A DNA stretch of 64,000 nucleotides from Verrucomicrobium sp. (lineage in GTDB: Bacteria; Verrucomicrobiota; Verrucomicrobiia; Methylacidiphilales; UBA1321). The notes below the pieces were generated by a model, which had not been told where the DNA came from, made no database searches, and saw only the letters and a list, made by a program, of their open reading frames with translations. This document shows, piece by piece, positions 1 to 9,352 of this stretch. The stretch is from contig JAFIGT010000023.1 of the NCBI GenBank assembly GCA_017849585.1, positions 122,356 to 186,355 on the forward strand, read 5' to 3'. The position numbers and the translations under genes were made by a program. The stretch's first letter is position 1. Each line of letters starts with the position of its first letter.

Positions 1-1348
1 CATCACCTCTATTTCGATTAGGAGAGCGGATGAGACAGAGCTTAATAAGGGCCGTTCGTGCCACATTTAACTTCGTCTGCTGGTCAAGCAATTGACGGCG
101 GACAGCACTCGCCAGTATTGCACGGGATAAATAAACGGATCGTCCTGTAAATGCGCCACGAAACAGCGTCGAGGATGCTGATGCAGACAGTTCGCGTAGG
201 TCAGAACGAACAAGGCTGTAAAGAATCTCCCTAAATTTAAAATTCCTTTTTATATGTTCACCGTCAAGCCGCACCAGACTCAAATCTTCAAACCATTCAG
301 AAATATTTTGGGCCATCTGCGGAATGGTAGACTCCAGCCAATCCCGAACGATGATTCGGGTGCCATTTCCAGAAAGACCCAATGCATAGTAAGCGTTCGG
401 ATCTATGGATAGATCAGCGTGCCCCTGTTGAATGGAGTGCAACAGATGTTCGGCGGCGCAACTCTCGCCCGAGAGAAGGATTTCAGATGGACTCCAATCC
501 AATGACTGTTTAGTCCAATGGATGTAAATGGTGTTATTGAAGATCAATTTCTGTTGGCGACTCTTCTTGATGAGGTGAGTTAAGGCAGAGCGGATTTTTA
601 ATTCTGCGTATGGAGATAGTGGCGCGTTTTGGGCCTGTTCGAATCCATAAGAGCAGAAAGCTTCTTTATCGAAACTGACAAGGTTGGCACCGACAGCCAT
701 TGTTCCCGGAATTCCCTTAATTTTGTCCGTAGTATTTAAGGCCACGGTCAATTTTCCCGAGACAAGACAAATGCGTTTTGGCTTTCCTTTCTCTTTTTCT
801 TCCATTTCACGCTTGCTTCGCCGAAGCCAGTAATTTCTAAGCTTTTTTAATTCTAAAAGATTGGTGCCTGCGACAAAGAATGTTGCATTATGAATGGCCT
901 TGGCTTTTTGCCCTCGAAGGTCGGCGTGACACAACCCGATTCCAGTTTCATCCTCTAGAAAGTTTAGCACAGGATAGAGATAGTCTGATTCCGTAGGGCA
1001 TTCGCCAATAGCTTCCCTTAGAAGACCCTTGAAATAGGAATGTTGTTTTCGTCGTGTGCCTTCCTTTTTTGAAGAAGAATCATCAAGATAAAGCACTACG
1101 CGCTCCAACGTATCGCAGAGAAAATGAGACTTCTTTCCGCTTGTTAGGTGATTGGGAGAAACGTAAGGACGAGAAAATATCGCCGGACGAACGTGATTGG
1201 GTTTGATTTCCTGAAACAAACGTAGCGTTCCGTTAAATTGCCCGGAACGGTCTAGGAAAATTCCCCAACGAACGGAAACGGATTCCACGCCATCGGTCCG
1301 CCCGAGCCCTTCGTATTCTGCGTATGATACCAGTGCCGGAAGGATCAT
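1..1348 (-). CDS. cas8c: Cas8c (Csd1), type I-C Cascade large subunit, 3' part outside the window
   Basis: About 449 codons are open from the ATG at 1348 to the window edge; the C-terminus lies outside. The protein begins MILPALVSYAEYEGLG. It contains two stretches typical of Csd1/Cas8c: an IKGIPGTMAVGANLVSF block followed by AFCSYG and NAPLS at roughly residues 210-245, and YYALGLSGNGTRIIVRDW near residue 330. Cas8c is the large subunit of the type I-C Cascade complex and is involved in PAM recognition. The start overlaps the stop of cas5c as ATGA, which is the usual coupling in I-C operons. cas7, cas4, cas1 and cas2 would be expected further left, beyond the window. Confidence 0.88.
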   Translation of the reverse strand, partial: MILPALVSYAEYEGLGRTDGVESVSVRWGIFLDRSGQFNGTLRLFQEIKPNHVRPAIFSRPYVSPNHLTSGKKSHFLCDTLERVVLYLDDSSSKKEGTRRKQHSYFKGLLREAIGECPTESDYLYPVLNFLEDETGIGLCHADLRGQKAKAIHNATFFVAGTNLLELKKLRNYWLRRSKREMEEKEKGKPKRICLVSGKLTVALNTTDKIKGIPGTMAVGANLVSFDKEAFCSYGFEQAQNAPLSPYAELKIRSALTHLIKKSRQQKLIFNNTIYIHWTKQSLDWSPSEILLSGESCAAEHLLHSIQQGHADLSIDPNAYYALGLSGNGTRIIVRDWLESTIPQMAQNISEWFEDLSLVRLDGEHIKRNFKFREILYSLVRSDLRELSASASSTLFRGAFTGRSVYLSRAILASAVRRQLLDQQTKLNVARTALIKLCLIRSPNRNRGD

Positions 1349-2124
1349 AGGAAGCCGACCCCCAAACTTTTTTTAAGTTGCCGCCACTCTGGAACAACAA
1401 CAATTCCGTCTTTTAATCTGGATGGGAAGAAGCTGACTCTCGGACGCGGAACTTGATGTTTCGCATTTTTCCCTGGCAAAACATCCAGATCAAAAACATC
1501 GTAAAGCATCAAACCAAAATCTGAATCCACATTCAGATTGGGAATGATTTGCATCTCTTGAGGGGTTGCCAACTCGAAGTTAGCCGGAAATTCACGGCAA
1601 CCCAAGCTAGGCTGGGTAAAACACTGCCCTTTCTCAGCCCGCCGTCGAAACATCGCCATGTATTTACCTATTGAGTCGCCGTCACCATTTATCTTTGTTC
1701 GTGAACGTTGCGAAAGACATCCCGCCAACTGTGTTAGCTCCATGCTCGCTTCGATCACATATTCCACGTCTCGCAATGCTAACGTATTGCGCTGGGTATG
1801 GTCTTCATCCGTCAGAAGGCATTCAGCAAGGGCCGCTTGTTCTGGAGAAACAGGGAATTCTCCCGCTCCACGTCCTGCATTCAGAGAAAAGAGACGCAGA
1901 GACAACCTAGATTTCACTTCGTTTCGTCGGAACGAAAGGAATTGAATTGGCTTTCTCACCGCAATCCGATGAATGCGCCATCGGAATTGCGGTTTGTAAA
2001 GAATTGCCTCCAACACACCACGCGCCGCGCTGGGCGTTATAACGGGATAGCTTACCCGTTCCACTTTCATTTCAGGACGGGTAAAGCAGGCCCAATCACC
2101 CCAAATGCGCAAGTAAATGTTCAT
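1345..2124 (-). CDS. cas5c: Cas5c (Cas5d), type I-C crRNA-processing subunit
   Basis: The 259-residue protein opens with a Cas5-type N-terminus (IYLRIWGDWACFTRPEMKVE) followed by YPVITPSAARGVLEAI, the conserved beta-strand plus glycine-containing helix of Cas5c. In type I-C systems Cas5c replaces Cas6: it cuts pre-crRNA and binds the 5' handle. Its length is usual for the family. It overlaps cas8c by 4 bp. Directly upstream, 22 bp away and in the same direction, is a PII gene of a metal-efflux module. The cas3 gene that normally precedes cas5c is missing. The start codon has only a weak ribosome-binding site. Confidence 0.88.
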   Translation of the reverse strand: MNIYLRIWGDWACFTRPEMKVERVSYPVITPSAARGVLEAILYKPQFRWRIHRIAVRKPIQFLSFRRNEVKSRLSLRLFSLNAGRGAGEFPVSPEQAALAECLLTDEDHTQRNTLALRDVEYVIEASMELTQLAGCLSQRSRTKINGDGDSIGKYMAMFRRRAEKGQCFTQPSLGCREFPANFELATPQEMQIIPNLNVDSDFGLMLYDVFDLDVLPGKNAKHQVPRPRVSFFPSRLKDGIVVVPEWRQLKKSLGVGFL

Positions 2125-2146
2125 GCTTTAGATTGAAAAAATCGCC

Positions 2147-2497
<351 letters not shown>

Positions 2498-2615
2498 TTA
2501 TTGCAAACAGGCGGATAGAGATTGCCTATTTAGTAAGTTTTGAATGAGTTGCGTTCTAGACTTCAAATAGTATCTTCGGAGAACTTCTCTAACGCATAGC
2601 ATTATTAATCATGCA

Positions 2616-3074
2616 CTAACTGGCATGTTCGCAGGTGCAGGCATATTCGGCTTGCTTGCATTCTTGACAAATACCTGCCTTGTAATCGATGCGAAAATTT
2701 TGCGGCTTGGCTGCCACATCATTCTTGATCTGCACCACAACACGGTAACCATCCCCTTCCGGCAAGATGGCCTTGGAAATAAAAGCATCACCGTTTTTTT
2801 CAAATTCCAGCGTGGTTTTTCCTGTTTTAGATTCTGCAATTACTTTGATTTGTTGAGAGGTGGGTGCGACTGGTTTCAAAGTCGAATTGTAAAATATGAC
2901 ACTTACTTTCTTGTCTGCTTGAACAAAAAATTCCGCGTGCAATGGCTCGCTATCTAGAATTTTACCCCCTCTAGGTCCCGCAATGGTTTTGTGCGAATGA
3001 CCGCCTTCAGCCGCAAAGACGGTGGAGCTGAGAAGAGCCGAGACGACGACGGTGGTTAGGAGTTGTTTTATCAT
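2616..3074 (-). CDS. Exported putative metal-binding protein with Cys/His motifs
   Basis: The start chosen is the ATG at 3074, one base after the stop of the RND gene; it gives a clean signal peptide (MIKQLLTTVVVSALL, cleavage near VFA-AEG). A longer in-frame start lies inside the pump gene and is unlikely. The mature protein of about 130 residues starts with a His-containing GGHSHKTIAGPRGGK segment, has a beta-rich middle, and ends in a Cys cluster with the pattern C-x2-C-x6-C-x-C plus a His. This suggests a periplasmic metal chaperone or sequestering protein serving the adjacent pump. Module 2 has no counterpart at this position. I do not recognise a named family. Confidence 0.75.
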   Translation of the reverse strand: MIKQLLTTVVVSALLSSTVFAAEGGHSHKTIAGPRGGKILDSEPLHAEFFVQADKKVSVIFYNSTLKPVAPTSQQIKVIAESKTGKTTLEFEKNGDAFISKAILPEGDGYRVVVQIKNDVAAKPQNFRIDYKAGICQECKQAEYACTCEHAS

Positions 3075-3075
3075 T

Positions 3076-6000
3076 TTATGTTTTTGGTTGTTGGGTTTTA
3101 CGCAGGACACGACTTTCCATCCATTCATATAGAATGGGGAGAATCACCAGGGTTAAAAAAGTGGAGCTAAGAATGCCGCCAATGACCACGGTGGCCAGGG
3201 GGCGTTGGACTTCCGCCCCGGCGCCTGACCCGAACGCCATGGGAAGAAAGCCAAGGCTCGCAACGAGCGCCGTCATGATGATAGGACGCAGCCGTGTGAG
3301 CGATCCCTCCCGGACGGCTTCTCCAAGACTCTTTCCGGACTCGCGTAATTGGTTGAAATAGGTGACCAGCATCACGCCGTTCAAAACCGCGACTCCCGAA
3401 AGCGCGATGAATCCGATGCCTGCGCTAATGCTGAACAGCATGCCGCGCAGCCACAACGCATAGATTCCGCCGGTGACGGCCAGCGGAATGCCCGTGTAGA
3501 TCAGGGCTGCCTGACGCAGACTGCCGAAGGCCATGAAGATCAAGACGAAGATCACAAGCAGCGCAACGGGAACAATGACGGTCAGCCGAGCCCGGGCCTC
3601 CTGCAGGTTCTTGAACTGCCCCCCGAATTCGATTGTGTAACCTTGTGGCAGTTTGATTTGCTCAGCGACTTTCTTTTGCGCTTCGAGAACGTAGCTTTCC
3701 ACATCGCGCCCGCGCAGATTCACCATGACAGCCGCGCGGCGCTGGCCGAATTCACGGGCAATGGCATTCACTTTCTCCCCGACTTCAAAGTCGGCCACCT
3801 GTCCAAGTGTGAGCAATCCACCGCCCGAGGTGCGAACCGGAAGTTGCTTCATTTCAGAGATGCGTTTGCGGAGGTCTTCCGGCAGGCGAACCACGATGGG
3901 GTAGCGACGGTTGCCATCAATGAGACGCCCTGCCTCGCTACCTGCCAGTGCGGCCTTCACCGTTTCATTGATTTCCGACGCGTGAATATTGTAGCGACTC
4001 ATGGCCTCGCGGTTGAGTTTGATCTCCAGCATGGGGGCCTTGCCCAAGGCGTCAAACTCCACATCGGCAGCACCTGGAACTTTCTCCAAAACTTCGCGGA
4101 CTCCGCTCGCGATGCGCTCGATCTCGGCGAAGTCGTCGCCAAAAACCTTCACCGCAATATCGGCGCGGGTACCTTCCAGAATTTCGTTGAACCGCATTTC
4201 GATCGGCTGCGAAAATAGATAAGCCTGTCCCGGAACCTGAATGCCTAATTCCCGGCTCATCTTGTTGGCCAGTTCGTCCTTGCTGTTCGCGCTGGTCCAC
4301 TCCTTCTCTGGTTTATAGAAGATATAGGTATCAGCGACATTGACCCCCATTGGATCGGTGGCCACTTCCGCCGTGCCGATGCGGCTGAACATATAGGTGA
4401 CTTCCGGGAATTTTTCTCGCAGCACCTTCTCCGCTTTTTCCTGCATGGCAATCGAGGCGTCGAGACCAATGCTTGTCGTGCGGATCATGTGGGTGGCGAA
4501 CGACCCCTCATCCAACTGCGGCGCAAACTCCGCTCCCAATCGCGAAAAGACCAATAGGGACAGGGCAAATAAACCCACCGCAGCACCCACCGCGATCCAG
4601 CGCGCGCGCATGGCGGCCTCGAGAAGGGGTGCGTAGATCGCTTTCAACCAGCGGATGGCGCGGTTATCCTCTTCGCTGATTTTTCCGGTGAGAAAATAGG
4701 AGCACAACACCGGCATCAGGGTCAGCGCGAGAATCAAGGCTCCAATCAGTGCGAAGATCACCGTCCAGGCCATCGGCGTGAACATTTTGCCTTCGACACC
4801 GGAAAGCGAGAGGATGGGCAGATAAACGATGGTGATAATCAGGACACCAAAAAACGTGGGCGTGCCGACTTCCTTGGCCGCGCTGAGCACGACATGGCTA
4901 CGTTCTTCGATAGTGAGTTTGCGTCCATGATGATGCTGGGCCAGCCCCAGGCGGCGCACGATGTTTTCTACCATGACCACTGCGCCATCAATGATCAGGC
5001 CAAAATCGACCGCCCCAAGGCTCATCAGATTTCCAGACAGATGCGACCGCACCATGCCGGTGATAGCGAAAAGAAAGGAAAGCGGGATCGCTGCGGAGAC
5101 AATGAGCGCAGCTCTCCAATTACCAAGTAGGAAAAGAAGGACTGCCACAACAAAGATAGCCCCTTCAAATAGATTCTTTCCCACCGTGGCAATGGTCTGG
5201 TCGACCAGATTGGTCCGATCATAGACTGTAATGATTTCAACGCCTTCGGGCAATCGGGATTCAATTTCCTTAAGCTGTTCTGCCACCCGCTTAGCGACGA
5301 TCCGGCTGTTTTCCCCGGCCAGCATCAAAGCCGATCCAAGCACCGCTTCTTCACCGTTATACGTCGCGGAACCCGTCCGCACATTGGAACCAATTCCAAT
5401 TTCGGCGAGATCACTAACTTTGAGGGGTGAGGTACCGGCTCGGAACTTGATGGGCAGTTGTGCGATCTGCTCGGGCGTCTGCACGCGGCCCTCAGTGCGA
5501 ATGGTAATTTGTTCGCCACCAATCTGGACCGAGCCGCCTCCGGCGTTGTCGACGTTTTCCTTGATGACATCAACGAGTTCTGAAAAAGTCACGCCCGTGG
5601 AAAGCAGCTTCTCCGGATGCGGTAGCACGACAATCTGTTTCTCGTAACCACCTGAAGCACTGATCTCGGCGATCCCCGGCACCGTGCGCAACTTGGGTTT
5701 GATGATGAAGTCATGAATGAGCTTCAACTCCATCAGTTGCTCTTTGCGATCCTTCGGCTTGTTTTGGAAATCTTTTTTGTAATCGACCACGTAATAGAAA
5801 ATCTCGCCCAACCCCGTTGAAATTGGAGCGAGTTTGGGCGTGAGTCCCTCGGGCAATTCGTCGGCCGCATTGATCAGCCGTTCGCTGGCCAGTTGCCGCG
5901 CCCGATAAATGTCAGTGCCATCCTTGAACACGAGAGTGAGCTGAGACAATCCATTTTTCGAAAGGGACCGCAACTCCTGCATGCCCTGAATTCCGGCCAT

Positions 6001-6216
6001 TTCCATTTCAATCGGATACGTGACGAGCTTTTCGATCTCCTCCGGAGCCAGCCCCTCCACTTCCGTATTGATCTGCACCTGCACATTGGTGATGTCCGGC
6101 ACTGCATCGATGGGAAGATGGAACGCCGACCAGAGGCCGGCCCCCAGCAAGGCGAGGGCCGCCAGTACCACGAAGGACCGTTGACGCATGGAAAATTCGA
6201 GAATTTTGTTAATCAT
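3076..6216 (-). CDS. czcA: CzcA-type heavy-metal efflux RND pump, module 1
   Basis: A 1046-residue inner-membrane proton/metal antiporter of the HME-RND family (CzcA/CusA/CnrA). Twelve membrane segments are expected, with large periplasmic loops after TM1 and TM7. The N-terminal LPIDAVPDITNVQVQI is the family signature. TM4 carries DFGLIIDGAVVMVEN with the Asp-Asp-Glu proton-relay residues of the Zn/Co/Ni/Cd group rather than the Cu/Ag (CusA) pattern. It would take ions from periplasm or cytoplasm to the TolC-like channel encoded upstream. The adaptor gene ends 9 bp upstream and the Cys/His-rich exported protein starts 1 bp downstream, so one transcript is likely. The exact metal cannot be told from sequence. 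Confidence 0.93.
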   Translation of the reverse strand: MINKILEFSMRQRSFVVLAALALLGAGLWSAFHLPIDAVPDITNVQVQINTEVEGLAPEEIEKLVTYPIEMEMAGIQGMQELRSLSKNGLSQLTLVFKDGTDIYRARQLASERLINAADELPEGLTPKLAPISTGLGEIFYYVVDYKKDFQNKPKDRKEQLMELKLIHDFIIKPKLRTVPGIAEISASGGYEKQIVVLPHPEKLLSTGVTFSELVDVIKENVDNAGGGSVQIGGEQITIRTEGRVQTPEQIAQLPIKFRAGTSPLKVSDLAEIGIGSNVRTGSATYNGEEAVLGSALMLAGENSRIVAKRVAEQLKEIESRLPEGVEIITVYDRTNLVDQTIATVGKNLFEGAIFVVAVLLFLLGNWRAALIVSAAIPLSFLFAITGMVRSHLSGNLMSLGAVDFGLIIDGAVVMVENIVRRLGLAQHHHGRKLTIEERSHVVLSAAKEVGTPTFFGVLIITIVYLPILSLSGVEGKMFTPMAWTVIFALIGALILALTLMPVLCSYFLTGKISEEDNRAIRWLKAIYAPLLEAAMRARWIAVGAAVGLFALSLLVFSRLGAEFAPQLDEGSFATHMIRTTSIGLDASIAMQEKAEKVLREKFPEVTYMFSRIGTAEVATDPMGVNVADTYIFYKPEKEWTSANSKDELANKMSRELGIQVPGQAYLFSQPIEMRFNEILEGTRADIAVKVFGDDFAEIERIASGVREVLEKVPGAADVEFDALGKAPMLEIKLNREAMSRYNIHASEINETVKAALAGSEAGRLIDGNRRYPIVVRLPEDLRKRISEMKQLPVRTSGGGLLTLGQVADFEVGEKVNAIAREFGQRRAAVMVNLRGRDVESYVLEAQKKVAEQIKLPQGYTIEFGGQFKNLQEARARLTVIVPVALLVIFVLIFMAFGSLRQAALIYTGIPLAVTGGIYALWLRGMLFSISAGIGFIALSGVAVLNGVMLVTYFNQLRESGKSLGEAVREGSLTRLRPIIMTALVASLGFLPMAFGSGAGAEVQRPLATVVIGGILSSTFLTLVILPILYEWMESRVLRKTQQPKT

Positions 6217-6225
6217 AATGAATCT

Positions 6226-7056
6226 TTAGTGAGAGTGCCCGCCACCTTTGGTGGAACGGAGTTCGATGAGGTAAAGCGCCTGAACCGGCTTTACAGCGAT
6301 GGTGTCGCCTTCATAAAGGCCTTCCGCAATTTCCACGGAGTTGTCTGTCTGCGCTCCGATTTTGATTTCCGTGCGCAAAAGAAAATTCCCATTCCGCACA
6401 AAGGCATAAGTTCCGGTAGACGTCTCCAACAAGGCCGAAAGCGGAATGGCCAGCATCTTGCGTTTTTCCCCAAGTGGAATTTGGGCTTCGACAAAATCCC
6501 CGACCGCAAGACTGCTCTTCGGGTCCGGCAGCTCCAATAGCACCTCTATCTTGCCGAGCAGGGCGGTTTGCGTGTCATCGATTTTCCACACAACGCCCTC
6601 GTGTCGTGAATCGCGTTTGTTTCTTGGCGCAAAACTCAATTTCTTTTCAGAAGCCAATTTTTCTTTCAGCTCCATGGGAAGCAGAGCCATAGCGTACGCA
6701 TTTCCCGAGCGCTCTTTTCCATGCAAACGCGAGGCTTCTGCTGCGGCGCGATAAATCTGCGCCGTCAAAGAAACCGTAGGAGCCAGTTCCCGCTCGCCGA
6801 CTTCCTCCAATTCCAAGCCCATCGATTTTTTCGTTTCCTCCGAGAGGCTGATTCCCTTTCCATCCTGATACGCAGCCCCGGCGCTTTCGTCGCCATGATC
6901 CTCGTGTCCTTCTCCCGGCGTCTCCACCTCTGCCGATTTTTTGCCCTGATCGTGACTGTCCTCTTTCTGATGTTTCTGCTTCGATCCACAACCACTCAAA
7001 CCTAATGCCCACGGCAACAGGAGCACCGCAATAATCCATTGATGAACCTTTTTCAT
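6226..7056 (-). CDS. Short lipoprotein adaptor (CzcB-like membrane fusion protein), module 1
   Basis: A 276-residue lipoprotein with lipobox LSGC (Cys23). It is followed by a His/Asp/Glu-rich stretch (HQKEDSHDQG, GHEDHGDES) that could bind metal, and it ends in GGGHSH. The body (LAPTVSLTAQIYRAAAEAS, then beta-barrel-like and membrane-proximal segments such as AIPLSALLETSTGTYAFVRNG) matches the RND adaptor family, which bridges pump and outer-membrane channel. At 276 residues it is much shorter than usual CzcB/CusB proteins (about 380-520). I see no obvious alpha-helical hairpin or flanking lipoyl halves. Its homologue in module 2 is equally short, so this is a real subtype rather than a truncation. 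It sits 1 bp after the OEP gene. Confidence 0.82.
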   Translation of the reverse strand: MKKVHQWIIAVLLLPWALGLSGCGSKQKHQKEDSHDQGKKSAEVETPGEGHEDHGDESAGAAYQDGKGISLSEETKKSMGLELEEVGERELAPTVSLTAQIYRAAAEASRLHGKERSGNAYAMALLPMELKEKLASEKKLSFAPRNKRDSRHEGVVWKIDDTQTALLGKIEVLLELPDPKSSLAVGDFVEAQIPLGEKRKMLAIPLSALLETSTGTYAFVRNGNFLLRTEIKIGAQTDNSVEIAEGLYEGDTIAVKPVQALYLIELRSTKGGGHSH

Positions 7057-7057
7057 T

Positions 7058-8377
7058 CTATTTCTTTCCTTCCGTCTGGATCGCGCTGGAAGAAACCGAC
7101 GTAACGGAGGATTCGCCGCCAGTCAGCAAAACCAGATCGAACCAGTTACTCCAGACGTCGAGCGCGGCCTCGTTGCGGATTTTCTGCGTATTGAGAAACT
7201 CCCGTTGCACTTCCAGAAAAAGCTGCACACCGACCGCTCCAGTGCGATATTGGCGATCGGCCAGATCGGAGGCATCTCGAAGCTTGTCAACGATGTCATC
7301 GGACATCTCGTTGAGCTGCTTGCGACTGAGTTCGTAGGCGCGACAACGGCGGGCGATTTCGGATTCCACTTTACGCCGTGCATCGAGCAGCAACGCGTCG
7401 GCCTGATCCCGGCGCGCCTTGGCCGTGGCCACATTTCCCTGATTCCAATTCCAGAGCGGTAAAGTCATCGACAGGGTGCCGCCAAAGTTTTCTTCCATAT
7501 CTCCGGCTTTGTCCTGACTGAAAAAGGGGCCGACGGAAAAATCCGGAGCGGCTTCCAATTTCGCGGCGCTCACCTGCCGAACCGTTTTTTCCAGTTCGGC
7601 AATCCGTCCCTTGAGTTGCAGATTCTGGCTGAGTCCCGCGAGAATGAGTTGATTGACGTCAAGCTTATGAGTCAGCGGAATCAACTTTGACTGAATGGTG
7701 AGAGGCTGGTTGGAGGGGCGTCCGATTAAAGTGTTCAATTCCAAACGGGTTTCCTCACGTTGTTGGATGTACTCCTTTGTCGATTGATGCAGTTCCACCA
7801 GCGATCCCTCGATCACGCGCAGTTCCAGAAGCTGAACAACTCCGGCAAGAGATCTTTTTTTCAAAAGCTCAATGAGCGCGCGACTGCGTTCGCTGATTTC
7901 TTCCGCTGCAACCGCATTGAGCGAGGCCGCCTGATAGCGGTACACCAGCATTTGCACGCGAGCCGTCAGTGCCAGCCGGAATTGTTTCAGTCCCAGCTCG
8001 GCAATTTCGATGTCCTTATTTGCAATCGCTTTTCGTAGAGAGCCTTTACCCGGAAACTCAAAAGTTTGGGTCACAGTAACGCTGCGTGTGAACCCGTCCC
8101 CCTGTAGCCCGCCCTCACCATCTGTGATTCGACGGGAACCATATTCGCCTGAGAGCTCGGGATTTTTCCAGAGCCCCGCTTGCGTGCGCTGTCCCTTGGC
8201 AGCCATCACCTCAGCCTCGTAAAGCTTTAATTCGGCATTCTGAGCCACAGCCTCCGCGACCAGTGATTCGACAATCCAGCGCTCGGATGTTGATGCGTCA
8301 ATACCGTAACCATCGTAAATGGTCATGGTGAGCAGCACTATTGCACATAAGACCGTTTTTCTTCCCTGATGAAGCAT
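7058..8377 (-). CDS. TolC/CzcC-type outer-membrane efflux protein, module 1
   Basis: A 439-residue outer-membrane efflux protein (OEP) with an N-terminal signal segment. It has two long helical repeats, the first with NAELKLYEAEVMAAKGQ and the second with FGGTLSMTLPLWNWNQG followed by NVATAKARR. The second block is the classic OEP turn. It would form the trimeric exit duct docking onto the RND pump encoded downstream. The adaptor starts one base after its stop. It is strongly similar to the OEP of module 2 at 15039-16364, sharing TQAGL.KNPE.SGEYGSRRI and PDFSVGPFFSQDKAGD. Confidence 0.92.
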   Translation of the reverse strand: MLHQGRKTVLCAIVLLTMTIYDGYGIDASTSERWIVESLVAEAVAQNAELKLYEAEVMAAKGQRTQAGLWKNPELSGEYGSRRITDGEGGLQGDGFTRSVTVTQTFEFPGKGSLRKAIANKDIEIAELGLKQFRLALTARVQMLVYRYQAASLNAVAAEEISERSRALIELLKKRSLAGVVQLLELRVIEGSLVELHQSTKEYIQQREETRLELNTLIGRPSNQPLTIQSKLIPLTHKLDVNQLILAGLSQNLQLKGRIAELEKTVRQVSAAKLEAAPDFSVGPFFSQDKAGDMEENFGGTLSMTLPLWNWNQGNVATAKARRDQADALLLDARRKVESEIARRCRAYELSRKQLNEMSDDIVDKLRDASDLADRQYRTGAVGVQLFLEVQREFLNTQKIRNEAALDVWSNWFDLVLLTGGESSVTSVSSSAIQTEGKK

Positions 8378-8451
8378 GAGTATAATTTCTCCGTAAGGCC
8401 GCCGTAAGGAAGTTGGACCTCCCCGGCTTGGTGTAATTTGTAGCGGGCGAA

Positions 8452-8901
8452 TTAGCTCTGATCGTTGTGAGCGTCCGAGCAGTAAACCACACGTGCGGTG
8501 ACGGCCTTTGCGACGACGGCATCTTCGAAACTGACCGCGTAAGGAAATTGACCTCCCTGCGTCCGGTCCCGCTTCTGTGAAGTTACAATGATATGATCTT
8601 TTTTGTGTGCCAGGGTTTGCCCTTTGGCATCGAGCAGATAGACGTCGATATGTGCTCCTGCCGAGGGCTGATAAGGCAGGTTCATCCGCACACGACCGGA
8701 AACGTAGACTTTGCTATCCATTCTCTTCACAGCGGCACTGACAACGGTGGCAGAGCGGGCATGGACTGTCTCAATCTTGAGATGGCGCACATCATTAGCC
8801 ATCGCGCTCGACGTGAGCATGAGAAGGAGACAAGTGAGGATTAATTTAGCGCTCGATAGAGCATGATTCCGAATGGTATTTCCAAAAAGAAAAACAGTCA
8901 T
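8452..8901 (-). CDS. Small exported beta-rich protein of the efflux module (module 1 copy)
   Basis: A 149-residue protein with an N-terminal hydrophobic export signal (KLILTCLLLMLTSSAMA) and a predicted beta-sandwich body. Conserved blocks are VYVSGRVRMNLPYQPS, HIDVYLLDAKG, VTSQKRDRT and GGQFPYAVSF, with a single Cys in VVYCSDAH near the end. The same blocks recur in the module 2 protein at 16431-16859, so it is a regular member of this operon type. An AAGGA ribosome-binding site sits 8 nt before the ATG. The function is unknown; a periplasmic accessory to the RND complex is my inference. Confidence 0.75.
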   Translation of the reverse strand: MTVFLFGNTIRNHALSSAKLILTCLLLMLTSSAMANDVRHLKIETVHARSATVVSAAVKRMDSKVYVSGRVRMNLPYQPSAGAHIDVYLLDAKGQTLAHKKDHIIVTSQKRDRTQGGQFPYAVSFEDAVVAKAVTARVVYCSDAHNDQS

Positions 8902-8928
8902 TGTATTGTCCTTTATTCAGTTAGGTTC

Positions 8929-8955
8929 CAGGCTTACGACCAAGTCGTAAGCCTG
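8929..8955. repeat. Perfect 12-bp stem-loop in the leader of the module 1 efflux genes
   Basis: CAGGCTTACGAC at 8929-8940 and GTCGTAAGCCTG at 8944-8955 are exact inverted repeats separated by only CAA. It lies between the small PPQLS-ending gene (9038-9352) and the exported beta protein (8452-8901), about 28 bp upstream of the latter's start. No T-run follows on either strand. It may therefore be an RNA processing or stability element or an operator rather than an intrinsic terminator. Module 2 has hairpins at the equivalent position with a different sequence. Confidence 0.7.
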
Positions 8956-9037
8956 ATGATCACGAGGCACTGCCTTGCGATGGGGTGGGATCGGTCAAAC
9001 GGCGAAAATCAGACGCAGAGAGCGCCCTTCGCCGTAG

Positions 9038-9352
9038 CTAGGACAATTGAGGCGGAACGTCGACGGCTTTAACGGGGCCGTCTGTAATTCGGTCGTCGGT
9101 GATCACTACAAAAAAAGACTTCGACAATACTGAGTTCACTAGAGACTGGGAGTCATTGACTAGAGGTTGGCAGCACACGCAATGCTCGGCATTCGATGGC
9201 GTACTCTCCTCGCCAGAAGTCGATTCCTGATACTCGAGACATGGAATCAATCCGAAATGTTCGGCTTGGCCGTACATTGTCTGAACAAAGAAAAGAAAAC
9301 ATATGGAAACGCCCAAAATCCATGCAAAGCAGGTCGGGCGGTTCGGTTTCAT
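9038..9352 (-). CDS. Small exported Cys-containing protein ending PPQLS (first gene of module 1)
   Basis: A 104-residue protein with a signal/anchor segment (FAWILGVSICFLFFVQ), then QAEHFGL, a Cys cluster (HCVCC) and a C-terminus VDVPPQLS. The paralogue at 16993-17322 shares QAEH.GL, a C-x3-CC cluster and the ending VDHPPQLS. The remaining sequence is poorly conserved. It is the promoter-proximal gene of the efflux module. I infer a periplasmic metal-binding or sensing role from the Cys pair and the context, but no family is recognised. Confidence 0.68.
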   Translation of the reverse strand: MKPNRPTCFAWILGVSICFLFFVQTMYGQAEHFGLIPCLEYQESTSGEESTPSNAEHCVCCQPLVNDSQSLVNSVLSKSFFVVITDDRITDGPVKAVDVPPQLS

